Part shown: positions 16,085-25,400 of the stretch, piece by piece
How positions within the stretch are numbered: position 1 is the first letter of the stretch
Layout of the letters: the number at the start of each line of letters is the position of its first letter
Origin: Haloarcula salinisoli
GTDB lineage: Archaea; Halobacteriota; Halobacteria; Halobacteriales; Haloarculaceae
DNA length: 64,000 nt
Assembly (NCBI RefSeq): GCF_019599405.1
Contig: NZ_RKLQ01000005.1
Location: 148,319 to 212,318 of the forward strand
Reading direction: 5' to 3'
Position numbers and translations under genes: made by a program
The notes under the pieces: model-generated
The model's input: only the letters and a program-made list of their open reading frames with translations
What the model was told of the DNA's origin: nothing
The model's database searches: none

Positions 16085-16125
16085 TTAACCAACACTTCCC
16101 GATATCCATACTCTGTGTTGGTTAA
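16085..16125. promoter_or_regulatory. Wide inverted repeat, copy 3, beside the origin
   Basis: TTAACCAACA (16085-16094), 21-base spacer, TGTTGGTTAA (16116-16125). Unlike copies 1 and 2 it is not followed by a leader hairpin; it sits between the right ORBs and the 3' end of a small gene, so it may act in replication or partition rather than transcription. Confidence 0.55.
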
Positions 16126-16177
16126 TGAGGACTCTCGGTGCCTTATCGATACCACAGCCACAGCAGACAACAGTTAG

Positions 16178-16411
16178 TCAGTCTGTTTTCCGAAGTTGGC
16201 CATTAACCTCGTAGAGCCAGCCTCGTTCGAGGAGCCGGTTAAGAACGTAGGTCGCGTCCGCATCAGTCTCGATCTGCTCGGCTTCGGTGAGGAGGATCTC
16301 GGTAACCGCCTCCCTGGAGAGTTCGTCCGTGTCCGATGCGTACGCTGTCTCAAGTGACTCGTAGGCGTTCTGGATCCATTGTGGTAGAGATGGCTGGTCG
16401 GTACGCCGCAT
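16178..16411 (-). CDS. Small hypothetical protein, winged-helix-like
   Basis: 77 residues from the ATG at 16411 (MRRTDQPSLPQW). The sequence is helical, ending ATYVLNRLLERGWLYEVNGQ, which resembles the recognition helix and wing of small winged-helix proteins. It lies just beyond the origin. An in-frame extension to 16618 overlaps the next gene and was not used. Role unknown. Confidence 0.5.
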   Translation of the reverse strand: MRRTDQPSLPQWIQNAYESLETAYASDTDELSREAVTEILLTEAEQIETDADATYVLNRLLERGWLYEVNGQLRKTD

Positions 16412-16421
16412 CTGGTGTGAA

Positions 16422-16565
16422 TTAGAGGTGATAGCTGGCAATTTCTGTTGAGTGACACTCCGGACACCGTTCCCGATTGGTGTCGGCCATGCACCCGCAC
16501 CGACGGCACTCATATAAGACTTCTCGCTGAGGCCCAGAGATGGCCGCTCGAAGGTGCTGAAGCAT
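16422..16565 (-). CDS. Small zinc-ribbon protein
   Basis: 47 residues from the ATG at 16565. The C-terminal 32 residues are a rubredoxin-like ribbon: YECRRCGCMADT and RERCPECHSTEI, giving CxxC-x(n)-CxxC. Very small ribbons of this type are common in haloarchaea. A shorter start is possible because the first 15 residues are not ribbon-like. It sits 10 bp before the 77-residue gene and may be co-transcribed with it. Confidence 0.55.
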   Translation of the reverse strand: MLQHLRAAISGPQREVLYECRRCGCMADTNRERCPECHSTEIASYHL

Positions 16566-16631
16566 ATGACAGACTTTGAAAGCCCGTGACAAATAGCTAG
16601 CCCGTCTTTTGGCCTCACAGTTCATGATTAC

Positions 16632-16648
16632 GGCGATAATCACGACCA
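16632..16648 (+). repeat. Dispersed repeat, copy 1
   Basis: Exact GGCGATAATCACGACCA. Here only the core matches; the left flank differs from the other copies. It marks the end of the plasmid-backbone block. Confidence 0.6.
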
Positions 16649-17052
16649 TTGTCCTGGAGAGGCTGCTACCTCTGCTTAGCCTGAGAGGTATGAGCGGAAA
16701 TCGCATTCGCAGGGACGGGGCCGAAGAACGGTTTTCACAGAGTTGATTTCAGAACGGGTGGGACGAACTAGGTGCTCAGTGTACATGCATATGGACCACT
16801 GAGGGCCCTCTCAATGAACTCAACAATGTTGTTGTAGCTATGGGTTCGTTTTACAATCGTTCAAATAGGAGTACGTTTATTTCTGATGTGTACCTACGAT
16901 AATTGTGAACCAGCACCCACCGAGAGCACACATTCCCCGTTCTATTCGGAGGGGCAGGCCCCACCTCCTTCCGGGTATCGATGGGGCAGCATGGGTCGCG
17001 AACTGGACCCGCACCGATCGAGGACCACTCACGAGCGGGCGGCCACGGGGAC
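16649..17052. other. Intergenic stretch with no supported gene
   Basis: About 400 bases. An AT-rich part around 16835-16905 (CGTTCAAATAGGAGTACG and neighbours) could be a promoter for the membrane gene at 17053. Frames on both strands show no motif. Confidence 0.4.
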
Positions 17053-17598
17053 ATGACCGAGGCTCCCCAGCGGACGACAGGGGGACCGTTTCGCAAGCTA
17101 GACCCGTGGTCTCTGGCTATTCTTAGTGGAGTCCTGACGGGACTGACCGGAGCTGTCGCGTACTTTCTTGTCCCCCTGGCAACCAGCGAGTACGTCATGA
17201 AGTCCGGCGGTCGTGATGCCTTTGAGATTACCAACTACGTCTTCGAGTACTTTTTTGCGCAGTCGATTCTCTATCACGTGGGGGTTCTGGTCCTCGTTCC
17301 GTTCGTGACAACAGCGGTAGCGCTGTCACTCGTCCGCCGGGGTGGACACGTCAGCCGAGCGACGGACGTGACGATCGTCACTGCGGTCGTTGTCGGGCCT
17401 GTCGTAACGGTCTTGCTCGGGGCGTCTGTCGCCTGGGTCGCCATCGCGTTTCAGTCTCTGGCTATCGCTCTCTACGGTGCCATCATTGCCTTCGTCATCG
17501 CGATGATTCTCTCGGCGTGTGTCGCCATCGTCACGGCGGTGAGCGCTGTGGGCGGTTACGCGCTGGTCGAGCGTTTCGGACCCCGACCGCCTGAGTAG
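17053..17598 (+). CDS. Four-helix membrane protein
   Basis: 181 residues from the ATG at 17053 (MTEAPQRTTGGPFRKLD). Hydrophobic helices lie at about residues 22-43, 70-93, 108-135 and 138-170, with a charged loop RRGGHVSRATD between the second and third. This is the layout of the many uncharacterised haloarchaeal four-helix proteins. An in-frame upstream ATG at 16981 would add 24 Arg/Gly/His-rich residues and is less likely. Function unknown. Confidence 0.6.
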   Translation: MTEAPQRTTGGPFRKLDPWSLAILSGVLTGLTGAVAYFLVPLATSEYVMKSGGRDAFEITNYVFEYFFAQSILYHVGVLVLVPFVTTAVALSLVRRGGHVSRATDVTIVTAVVVGPVVTVLLGASVAWVAIAFQSLAIALYGAIIAFVIAMILSACVAIVTAVSAVGGYALVERFGPRPPE

Positions 17599-18005
17599 TC
17601 TCCGACCGTGGCGCCGCCTTGTCACAGGTAACGGTCGAGGGACCGGAGAGTTACCGCGTCACGTATCGCAATCCACGAACGCCGATTTTGACAGACGCTG
17701 TTGGTACTACTCCAACGAAAAGGTAGAGCAGTACCGAATTGACCTCTGTATTGAGCGGTTCTTAGCCTTTACTGACCGCTAGACAGCTCGGTTAGGCATG
17801 CTGGGAGAAGCACGACCACCTCTTCAAACAAGCCGGTACTGGAAATCCCTCTTCGTTTCAGCGTCTGGTGAGCGAATATGTTGCTCACTGCGGATGCGCA
17901 CGCCTCAGTCATCCTTTCGAAGGCCGAAGACGTCTAGTTTCGCCCTCTCAGCGATTCTGTCTCTGATCAGTAAACTTATTCTCGAGTCGAAATACGCGAT
18001 AACCA
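17599..18005. other. Intergenic stretch, possibly a decayed gene end
   Basis: About 400 bases. A plus-strand frame ending at TAG near 17780 reads WYYSNEKVEQYRIDLCIERF, which looks protein-like and could be the tail of a lost gene, but there is no start or family motif. An AT-rich tract just before 18006 is a plausible promoter. Confidence 0.35.
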
Positions 18006-18611
18006 ATGCCCTCCACACCGCTATTCGCTCCCGATGAGTTTTTCTCTTCGGATGAGTTTTCCGCTCAACGGTCTCCGTCACTGGCCGGTGCCGCGATCAT
18101 CTTAATCTTGACAAATGTCGTCGCCGTTGCGAGTGGGGTGCCGTACGCAGACCAATTTCCGTCCGAGTTCACGCCCGAAGGACTTGTGTTCGTGTTTCTC
18201 ATTGCCGGTTTAATCGGCGGTGCTGCTCTCTGGACCGTATTGACAGTTGCCGTGTATCTCCTGACCGCGATCGTCGGTGGGACTGGCTCGATCGCCCGGA
18301 CTGCGGCAAACATCGGATGGGCATCGCTTCCGCTCTTGTTGCGGCACACGATCCTGGCACTCACTATCTGGGTCCTCACGCTTACCGGAGACGCTCCGCC
18401 GATAGCGATGACTCAGATGCAGCCTCCGTCTCCGTTGTTCCTATTTAATCTCCTCACCGGCGTCATCGCCTACGTTTGGCTCGGGTATCTTTTCACGTAC
18501 GCCATCCGGGATGCTCGAAATCTGGATATTCGACGCTCGGCTGGCGTCGCAGGAATTGTCATTATGATCCCGCTGCTTAACACTGCTTTGAGCCTCTTTG
18601 GAGTGTTTTAG
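18006..18611 (+). CDS. Yip1-like integral membrane protein
   Basis: 201 residues with five hydrophobic segments (about 25-46, 60-95, 98-125, 138-160, 175-200). The order and the GGTGSIARTAANIGWASLP segment between helices resemble the YIP1 family, whose prokaryotic members are uncharacterised. No signal peptide. It stands alone between two unrelated units. Moderate confidence in family, none in role. Confidence 0.6.
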   Translation: MPSTPLFAPDEFFSSDEFSAQRSPSLAGAAIILILTNVVAVASGVPYADQFPSEFTPEGLVFVFLIAGLIGGAALWTVLTVAVYLLTAIVGGTGSIARTAANIGWASLPLLLRHTILALTIWVLTLTGDAPPIAMTQMQPPSPLFLFNLLTGVIAYVWLGYLFTYAIRDARNLDIRRSAGVAGIVIMIPLLNTALSLFGVF

Positions 18612-18717
18612 CAGTAGTTTCGATTCTGATGATCTGCTGAAACCCTCCAGAACTGAGCGGAAATGGTTGTTGGGTACAGAGGATGCACTGATCGTTGAAC
18701 GGCTTGGTCGAACATTT

Positions 18718-18734
18718 GGCGATAATCACGACCA
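18718..18734 (+). repeat. Dispersed repeat, copy 2
   Basis: Exact GGCGATAATCACGACCA with left flank CTTGGTCGAACATTT, similar to copies 3 and 4. It lies in the gap between the Yip1-like gene and the toxin-antitoxin pair. Confidence 0.65.
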
Positions 18735-18811
18735 GTTCTGCTTCGGAAACTCTTGATGGAGATACACTGGTCCGAACACTCTTGATGCCCCAGGCGGTAG
18801 ATGACACTAAC

Positions 18812-19084
18812 ATGAGTTCAACGGTCCAGATTGTGAAAACGCCAGATACTCTCCACGGAAAGCCCCGTCTCGAGGGAACACGGGTTGGCGTCCTCCAAGT
18901 TGGAGAACTAGTCCGACAGCGTCAGTGGAGCATCTCTGAGGTCGCCGACCAGCTGGGGCTTGATGATGCACAAGTCCGTGCTGCGACTGAGTACTACGAT
19001 GAGCATCCGGAGTTGATGGACACGCTTCGTGCCCAGAAAGAAGCACGGAAGCGTTCGGTCACACAGCAGAGCCAAGCCGAATAA
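18812..19084 (+). CDS. DUF433 antitoxin
   Basis: 90 residues from the ATG at 18812 (MSSTVQIVKTPDTL). The DUF433 pattern is clear: HGKPRLEGTRVGVLQVGELV, then SISEVADQLGLDDAQVRAA, a helix-turn-helix-like domain. Such proteins pair with DUF5615 PIN-like toxins and bind their own promoter. The stop at 19084 directly precedes the toxin ATG at 19085. Confidence 0.85.
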   Translation: MSSTVQIVKTPDTLHGKPRLEGTRVGVLQVGELVRQRQWSISEVADQLGLDDAQVRAATEYYDEHPELMDTLRAQKEARKRSVTQQSQAE

Positions 19085-19411
19085 ATGCGGATTCTTTGCG
19101 ATCAGAACGTACCCACGAAATATATTGAAGCGTTCGACAACGCTGACAACATTACTGTCACGACAGTCGATAGCGTTCTTCAACATGACGCCGCGGATAA
19201 AGACATCGTCGCCTACGCTGAACGTCACGACTGGGTCATATTTACGAATGATGACGATTTCTTCGTGGTCGGTGGCGACCACGGTCTCCTTCTGTATGAC
19301 CAACTGGATGACCCGGTGCCAGGCGATGTTGTCACCGCCATCCAGCGTATTGCAGAAGCGTACCACACTCGATCCGAAATCACCGAATCAGTCCCTGGAA
19401 ACTGGATTTAG
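19085..19411 (+). CDS. DUF5615 PIN-like toxin
   Basis: 108 residues. It begins MRILCDQNVPTKYIEAF, with the first PIN-like aspartate at D6, and continues DIVAYAERHDWVIFTNDDDF with the acidic cluster of the Mut7-C/DUF5615 fold. These are predicted Mg-dependent RNases held in check by the DUF433 partner. Zero-base spacing to the antitoxin supports a toxin-antitoxin pair. Target unknown. Confidence 0.85.
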   Translation: MRILCDQNVPTKYIEAFDNADNITVTTVDSVLQHDAADKDIVAYAERHDWVIFTNDDDFFVVGGDHGLLLYDQLDDPVPGDVVTAIQRIAEAYHTRSEITESVPGNWI

Positions 19412-19417
19412 TTCCAG

Positions 19418-22400
19418 TTAGGATCGCTTTCGGGCCGCGAGGAGAGCGGCTCCCAGCAGTGCCACCAGCGCGAGTACGATACCGAAGCCTGCCCCATCGC
19501 CACTGGTCGTCGTGGTTGGGTCCGTCGTAGGCGTCTGCGAGGGAGTGTCACCGCCGGTCGGCCCGGCATCGGTTTCGTTCTCGACGACGACTGTCGTCGT
19601 TACGGTGGCCGTCTGTCCGGCAGCGTTCGTCACGCTGAGTTCGACGGTGTATTCGCCGGCTTCCTCGAACGCCAGCGTCGTCGTCTCGCCCGACCGTTCT
19701 CGACCGTCGATCGACCACTCGTAGCTGGCGATCTCCTCGTCCGATAGTCGTGCCTCACTGACGTTGAGTCTGCGTTCCTCACCGACCGCCAGACGAATCG
19801 TCTCGTCGTCGAATGCTGGCGATGTACTCCACTCGACTGTCTCCGACAGCATCATGATGGTCACCGTCGCGGTGTCGTCGCCTCCCTCGCTGTCGCGGAC
19901 CTCGTAGCTGAACGAATCGGTCCCAGCGAAGCCTGGCTCGGGCGTGTACTCGAACGATCCGTTCTCGGCGAGTGCCAGTGTGCCGTTGGTGGGACCGCTC
20001 TCGACAGTCACCGAGAGCGCGTCGCCGTCGGGGTCGGTGTCGTCGTCGAGCACTCCGCCGTCGGCAGCAACGGTCAGCGTCGTGTTCTCGACGGCCGTGT
20101 ACGCGTCGTCGGTCGCGTTCGGCGGGTCATTCGGCTCTGCGCCACCGCCGCCACCGCCACCGCCGCTGCCCGAGGTCCCGTCGTCGTCATCGGCTTCCTC
20201 GACGGAGACCGAGCGCGTCGCGGTGTCGTTAGCCGTTCGAACGGTAATTGTGCCCGAGTCGGCGTCACCCTCGCTAGTTTCCCACGCCAGCGTAACGTTC
20301 GTCTCATTGCCAGCTGCGAGGGTCAGCGACCGGGTATCGACTTCGTCTCCGTTGAACGCTTCGAGCGTGACCGGCTGGCTGTCGGCGAGCTCACCGACGT
20401 TGGTCACGGACGCCGTCACCGAGAGCTTCTCCCCTTCGGTCACGGGCGCATTCGTTCCGGTAATCGTGACGGTGAGATTTGCCGGTCGGGCCGCTTCGGT
20501 CACGGTAATCGTCACCGTGGCGGTGTCGGTCCCACCGCTGCCGTCGCTGACCTGGTAGGTGAACGAGTCCTCACCGGTGAACCCATCGTCGGGTGTATAC
20601 TCGAAGCTCCCGTCGGCATCCAGTGCGACGCGCCCGTTGGACGGCCCAGCGACCGGTGTCGTCGTCACGGTCAACGCGTCGCCGTCCGGGTCATCGTCGT
20701 TCGTCAGGAGGCCACCGGACTCTACGGCGAGTGTCTCGTCGCCGGCTACTGTGTAGCTATCATCGGCGGCTGCCGGTGCCGCGTTAGCCGCTGGCTGCCA
20801 CGACAGTACCGGGTAGCCCTCCTCTCGGGTCGCCCACGTGGTCCCGAATTCGAATGCGGTCAGGTTACCGGGCGCGTCCGGCCCGGTCATCTCGTCGGCG
20901 CGTCCCTGGCCGTCACCGGTCTCGAAGCCCTCGTTGTCCTCGACGACCGTCTCGAACGACGAGAATCCGACTGCGGCGGACTGGTCCGTCGCTCGCTCGT
21001 CGAAGTACGATTCGCGGAGGTCGGCGGTGGCCCCGCTGAACGTGCCGGCCATCCCGCCGACGATGCCTCCGACGTTCGTGTTCCCGGTCACGACACCCGC
21101 GGCGTACGACCGTTCGACGACGCTGCCACTGGTTTCGACCGTCCGCACGTCGCCCACGAGGCCGCCCACGTAGGCGTCGCCGGTCGCGTTGCCGGTGGCG
21201 TAGGACTCGTTGACCGTCCCCGCGCTGGACAGGCCCACGAGTCCACCGACCGAGGACGCGTCCGGGCTGCCGACGTCACCGGTCGCGTACGACTCCGTCA
21301 CGGTGCCGCCGACGTTGCCGCCGACGAGCCCACCGACGCTCCCGCCCGAACTCCCGACTGTCGCTGAGGCGCTCGAGCGTGCGACAGTGCCGGCGTTCCG
21401 GCCGACGAGGCCGCCGACGTCGTTCTCGCCGGTCACGGTCCCGGTGACACCCACCGACCGTACCCGTCCGCCGCTATTGTTCCCGACGGCTATACCGACC
21501 TGGTTCTGGCCGGTGACGTCGGCGTCGGTCAGCGTGACGTTCCCCACGGTGGCGCCGTCGCCCACAACCCCGAAGAGGCCGGTGTCGTTCTGTGTGGCTC
21601 TCGTAACCGTCAGCCCGGCTATCGCCCGATCTTCGCCGTCGAACGACCCGGTAAACGGCGTGGTGTCGTCACCGACTGGGTCGAACCCGGCCCCGTCATT
21701 CCACGTCTCGGTCGCGCTCGCGTCGATATCGTTCCCGAGCGTGTAGCTCGCGTCGAGGTCCACATTCATCGCCTGGAGCTGCGTGGCGTTCGTGACCACG
21801 TAGGGGTCCTCGGCCGTCCCGGAGCCGAACATCCCCGCGGGACCGGAGCCACTCGATGGCTGCTCGACGGCAACCGTTGCCTCGTCGCTCGCTGTCGGGC
21901 TGGCGACGGTGACGGTCACCGCCGGCGGGTCGTCGGCGGTTGTCGCGTAGGTGAACGTCGTCGTCGTTTCGTCGCCGGCCGGCACTGACACCGACCGGGA
22001 CGCTACCTCGGTGCCGTTGGTACCGAGTGTCACCGGTTGCGTGGCAGCGACTGCACCACCGTTTGAGACGTTCGCTCGGACGGCGATGGTATCGCCGGCA
22101 GTCACCGTCACGTTCACGTCCGTAATGTCCACGGCGAAGGCCGGCTCCTCGGCGACCGACAGCGTCACCGTCGCTGTGTCCGTGTCCGTTCCGTCGCTGA
22201 CTTCGTAGGTGAACGAGTCGGTGCCGACGAAGCCCTCATCCGGCGTGTACTGGAAGCTCCCGTCGGACTCCAGCGCGAGGCTCCCGTTCGACGGCCCGGC
22301 GACCGGCGTCGTCGTCACAGTCAACGCGTCGCCGTCGGGGTCCGTGTCGTTCGCGAGGACCCCCTCGCTCGCGCCGACGGCGAGCGTCCCGTTCTCCACG

Positions 22401-25400
22401 GTCGTGTAGCTATCGGCCGTCGCCGTCGGAACGCGGTTCACCGACACGTCACGCGTCGCGATGTCGTCGTCGGTCGTGACCCCGACCGTCACAGTGGGAG
22501 CGTCCGACGCGGACGCAGTGTACGTGAACGTCCCCGTCGTGGATTCGCCGTCCAACAGCGTCACCGTCTCGGAGCCGACCTGCTCGCCGTCGACGGTGAA
22601 CCCAATCGTCTGTTCCGCGCCGCTCGCCCCGTCGTTGGTGACCTCGTAGTCCACCTGCACCGTCTCACCGGCGGTCACCGTGTCGTTGGCGTCTGTGATG
22701 ATCGCATTGAAGTTCGCGCCCGACTGCCCGACGGTCACGGGCGCCGTCTCGTTCGTCCCGGGACTTACCAGGGTCACGTCGCCGGACTGTGCCGTCTCTG
22801 GGGTCCAGGTCAACGTGATGTCCGTCTCGCCGCCGCCCAGCAGCGTCACGTCCGTATTGTCGACCTGTGCCGCATCAATGCCGAGCAGTTCCAGGCGGTC
22901 GGTGGCGGTGAACTCCCCGAGATTCTCGACGCGGACATCGACGGTCAGCGTCTCGCCGGTCAGGACCGGTGCGTTGGTGTCTGTGATGGTGGTCCTGAAT
23001 GGTATCGGCAACTCGCCGTCGTACCGCTCGGCAAGCACCGGGTAGCTCTCGGTCAGTGCCCACCCCGTCTCGAAGTCGAATGCGGTCATATTCGACACGG
23101 CGGCAACGTCGGTCATCTCCGCGGTCGTCAGCCCCCTGCCGCCGGCCGAGTCGTCCTGCCCGGTGACGACTGTGTCCCAGTAGACCCCGGTCACCGTCCC
23201 GCTATTGGTCCCGACTGCGCCGCCGGCGTCGCTGTCCCCGATGACGCTCGCCACCGTGTAGGCCTGTTTGACGGTGCCAGTGTTTTCACCGACGAGGCCG
23301 GCCACGGCGCTGTCACCCTCGACGGAGCCGTCGGCGGTCACGTTCGCCACGTAGTCGGTGTTCCGACCGACCGCGCCACCGACGGACTCGTTGCCAGTCA
23401 CCGTCGCCGTGACGGAAGCAACAGCGAGTTGCTGGATGTTTTCTCCCACGACGCCGCCGACCGCAGTGTCGCCGTCGACTGAAGCGTTGGTCGTCACGTC
23501 GATAACCACGCCATCGTTTGCTCCCGCGACGCCGCCGACCGCACTGTCACCATCGACGGTGCCATTGACGTTCACACGGGTCACATATTGTCTGTTACTC
23601 CCGACGGCGCCCCCGATCGAGCGCGAGCCCGTAACGATCACGCCGCTAGCGCTAGTGTTCTGCAGCTGTTCCCCGTTGAGGAAGCCCACGACGCCACCGG
23701 TCCGGTTCGTGCCGGTGACTGTCGCGTTGTCGACTGAGATATTGGTCAGGGGCTGACCGAAGTATCTGATGGTCGTATCGTAGCTGCCGACGGTGCCGCC
23801 GGTCCGGTTCGCCCCGGTGACCGTCGTATCGGTGACCGAGATGTTCCCGACGGTGCCGCCGGTCATGTTGCCGACGACGCCGCCGGTCCGATTGCCACCA
23901 GTCACGACCACGCTGTCGAGGGTTACGTTCGTAACGTCGCCACCGATGGCACGGCCGACGAGGCCGCCGGTCCCGTCCGCGCCGGTGACCGTCGCGTCGG
24001 CGAGCGTCAGATTATGGACCGCCCCGCCGTCGAGGACACCGAAGAACCCGACTGAGTCGTTCCCCGGCCGGTCGAGGGTCAGGTTCGAGACGGTGTGGTC
24101 CGCCCCGTCAAACGAGCCGGTGAACGCGACGGTGTCGTTCCCGAGCGGGTCGAAGCCGTCGCCGGTGTTCAGCGGCCGGCTGCTCGCGTCGATGTCGTCG
24201 GTGAGCCGGTAGGCGGCGCTGCGGTTGCGCCCGACGGCGGAGAGGTCGTACGGGTTCGACACCTCGAACGGTGCGCTCGCAGTCCCGTCTTCGTCGGGCA
24301 CCTGGGCGACGAGACGTGGATACCCCGTCTCGTTTGCCAGCCAGTCGTCGTAAAACTCCAGTCCCGCCATCGTCACCGTCGCGTTCGGCCCCGTCATCTC
24401 GCCGGTCGTCAGGTTCGTCGTCCCGTCGACGTTCGCGGCGGCCTGCCCGGCCGTCTCCTCGTTCCAGTAGGTGTCTCGAACCACTCCGTTCCACCCGTCG
24501 CTGCCAGAGTAAAAGACGGTTACTCCACCCACGACCGGCCCGACAGGAGTTTGTCCGTCGTCACCTGCTGCCCCGCTGACAGTCCCAGTCACGTACGTGT
24601 CGTTTATCCTCGAGGTGCCTTCGAGGTTTGCGACGACGCCCCCTCCTACGGTATCTGTGGAATTGCGATTTATATCGGCTCCCGACGCCACGTCGGTAAT
24701 TACGCCGTCTCCGCGGTGCTCGCCAACGACCCCACCGACCAGTCCGTCGAACTCTCCAAAGCTGTATCCGAGGTTCGTCACCTCACCGTCGACCGTTGCC
24801 TCTCGAATCACACCGTCGTTCCTGGAAGCCAATCCACCGGCTAGGAAGGGGGATGTCACGTCAGCGTCGACCGTTACATTTCGAATTACACCCCTGTTGT
24901 CGTCGACCAGACCGCCAGCACCGATAATGGTTAATCGCTCGGGAGTAGACCTGAGGGTTACAGTGGCGTTCGCTGAAACGTTCTGTATGACACCGGACCG
25001 GGAATTGAGACCTGCTACGCCGCCGACATCTCTGAAGACCAATTCATAACCGCCCACTTCGAATGTCCCTTCGTTCGGTACGACCCGTCCCTCGACGTTG
25101 CTGGCAGCGATAGTGCCATGATTTTCCCGTGCGATGATACCCGCGTTCGTGCGAAGGTCGCCTGGCAGTGTCTGATCCGCAGGTGGTGTGACGTTCGCAT
25201 CCGTAACGTGAACGTTCCGGACGACACCCGGTTCACCGATAGCGGCGAACAGCCCGTAGTCGGTGGACAGGTTCGATATCGTGTGTCCGTCCCCGTCGAA
25301 CGTACCGTTGAAGCGCACTGGCTCGGACTCACGGAAGTATTTACCGACCGGAACGAACCCGCGATACAAAATGTCGTTCCGACTCCTCGTGAGGACCGCT

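Noticed and set aside
17640..17800. Possible transposase tail in the 17.6-17.8 kb gap
   Set aside because: Protein-like reading but no start, no catalytic motif and no terminal repeats, so not called as a mobile element.
19944..22649. Several plus-strand Ser/Val/Pro-rich frames
   Set aside because: Mirror translations of Thr/Asp/Gly-rich tandem-95 domains on the minus strand.
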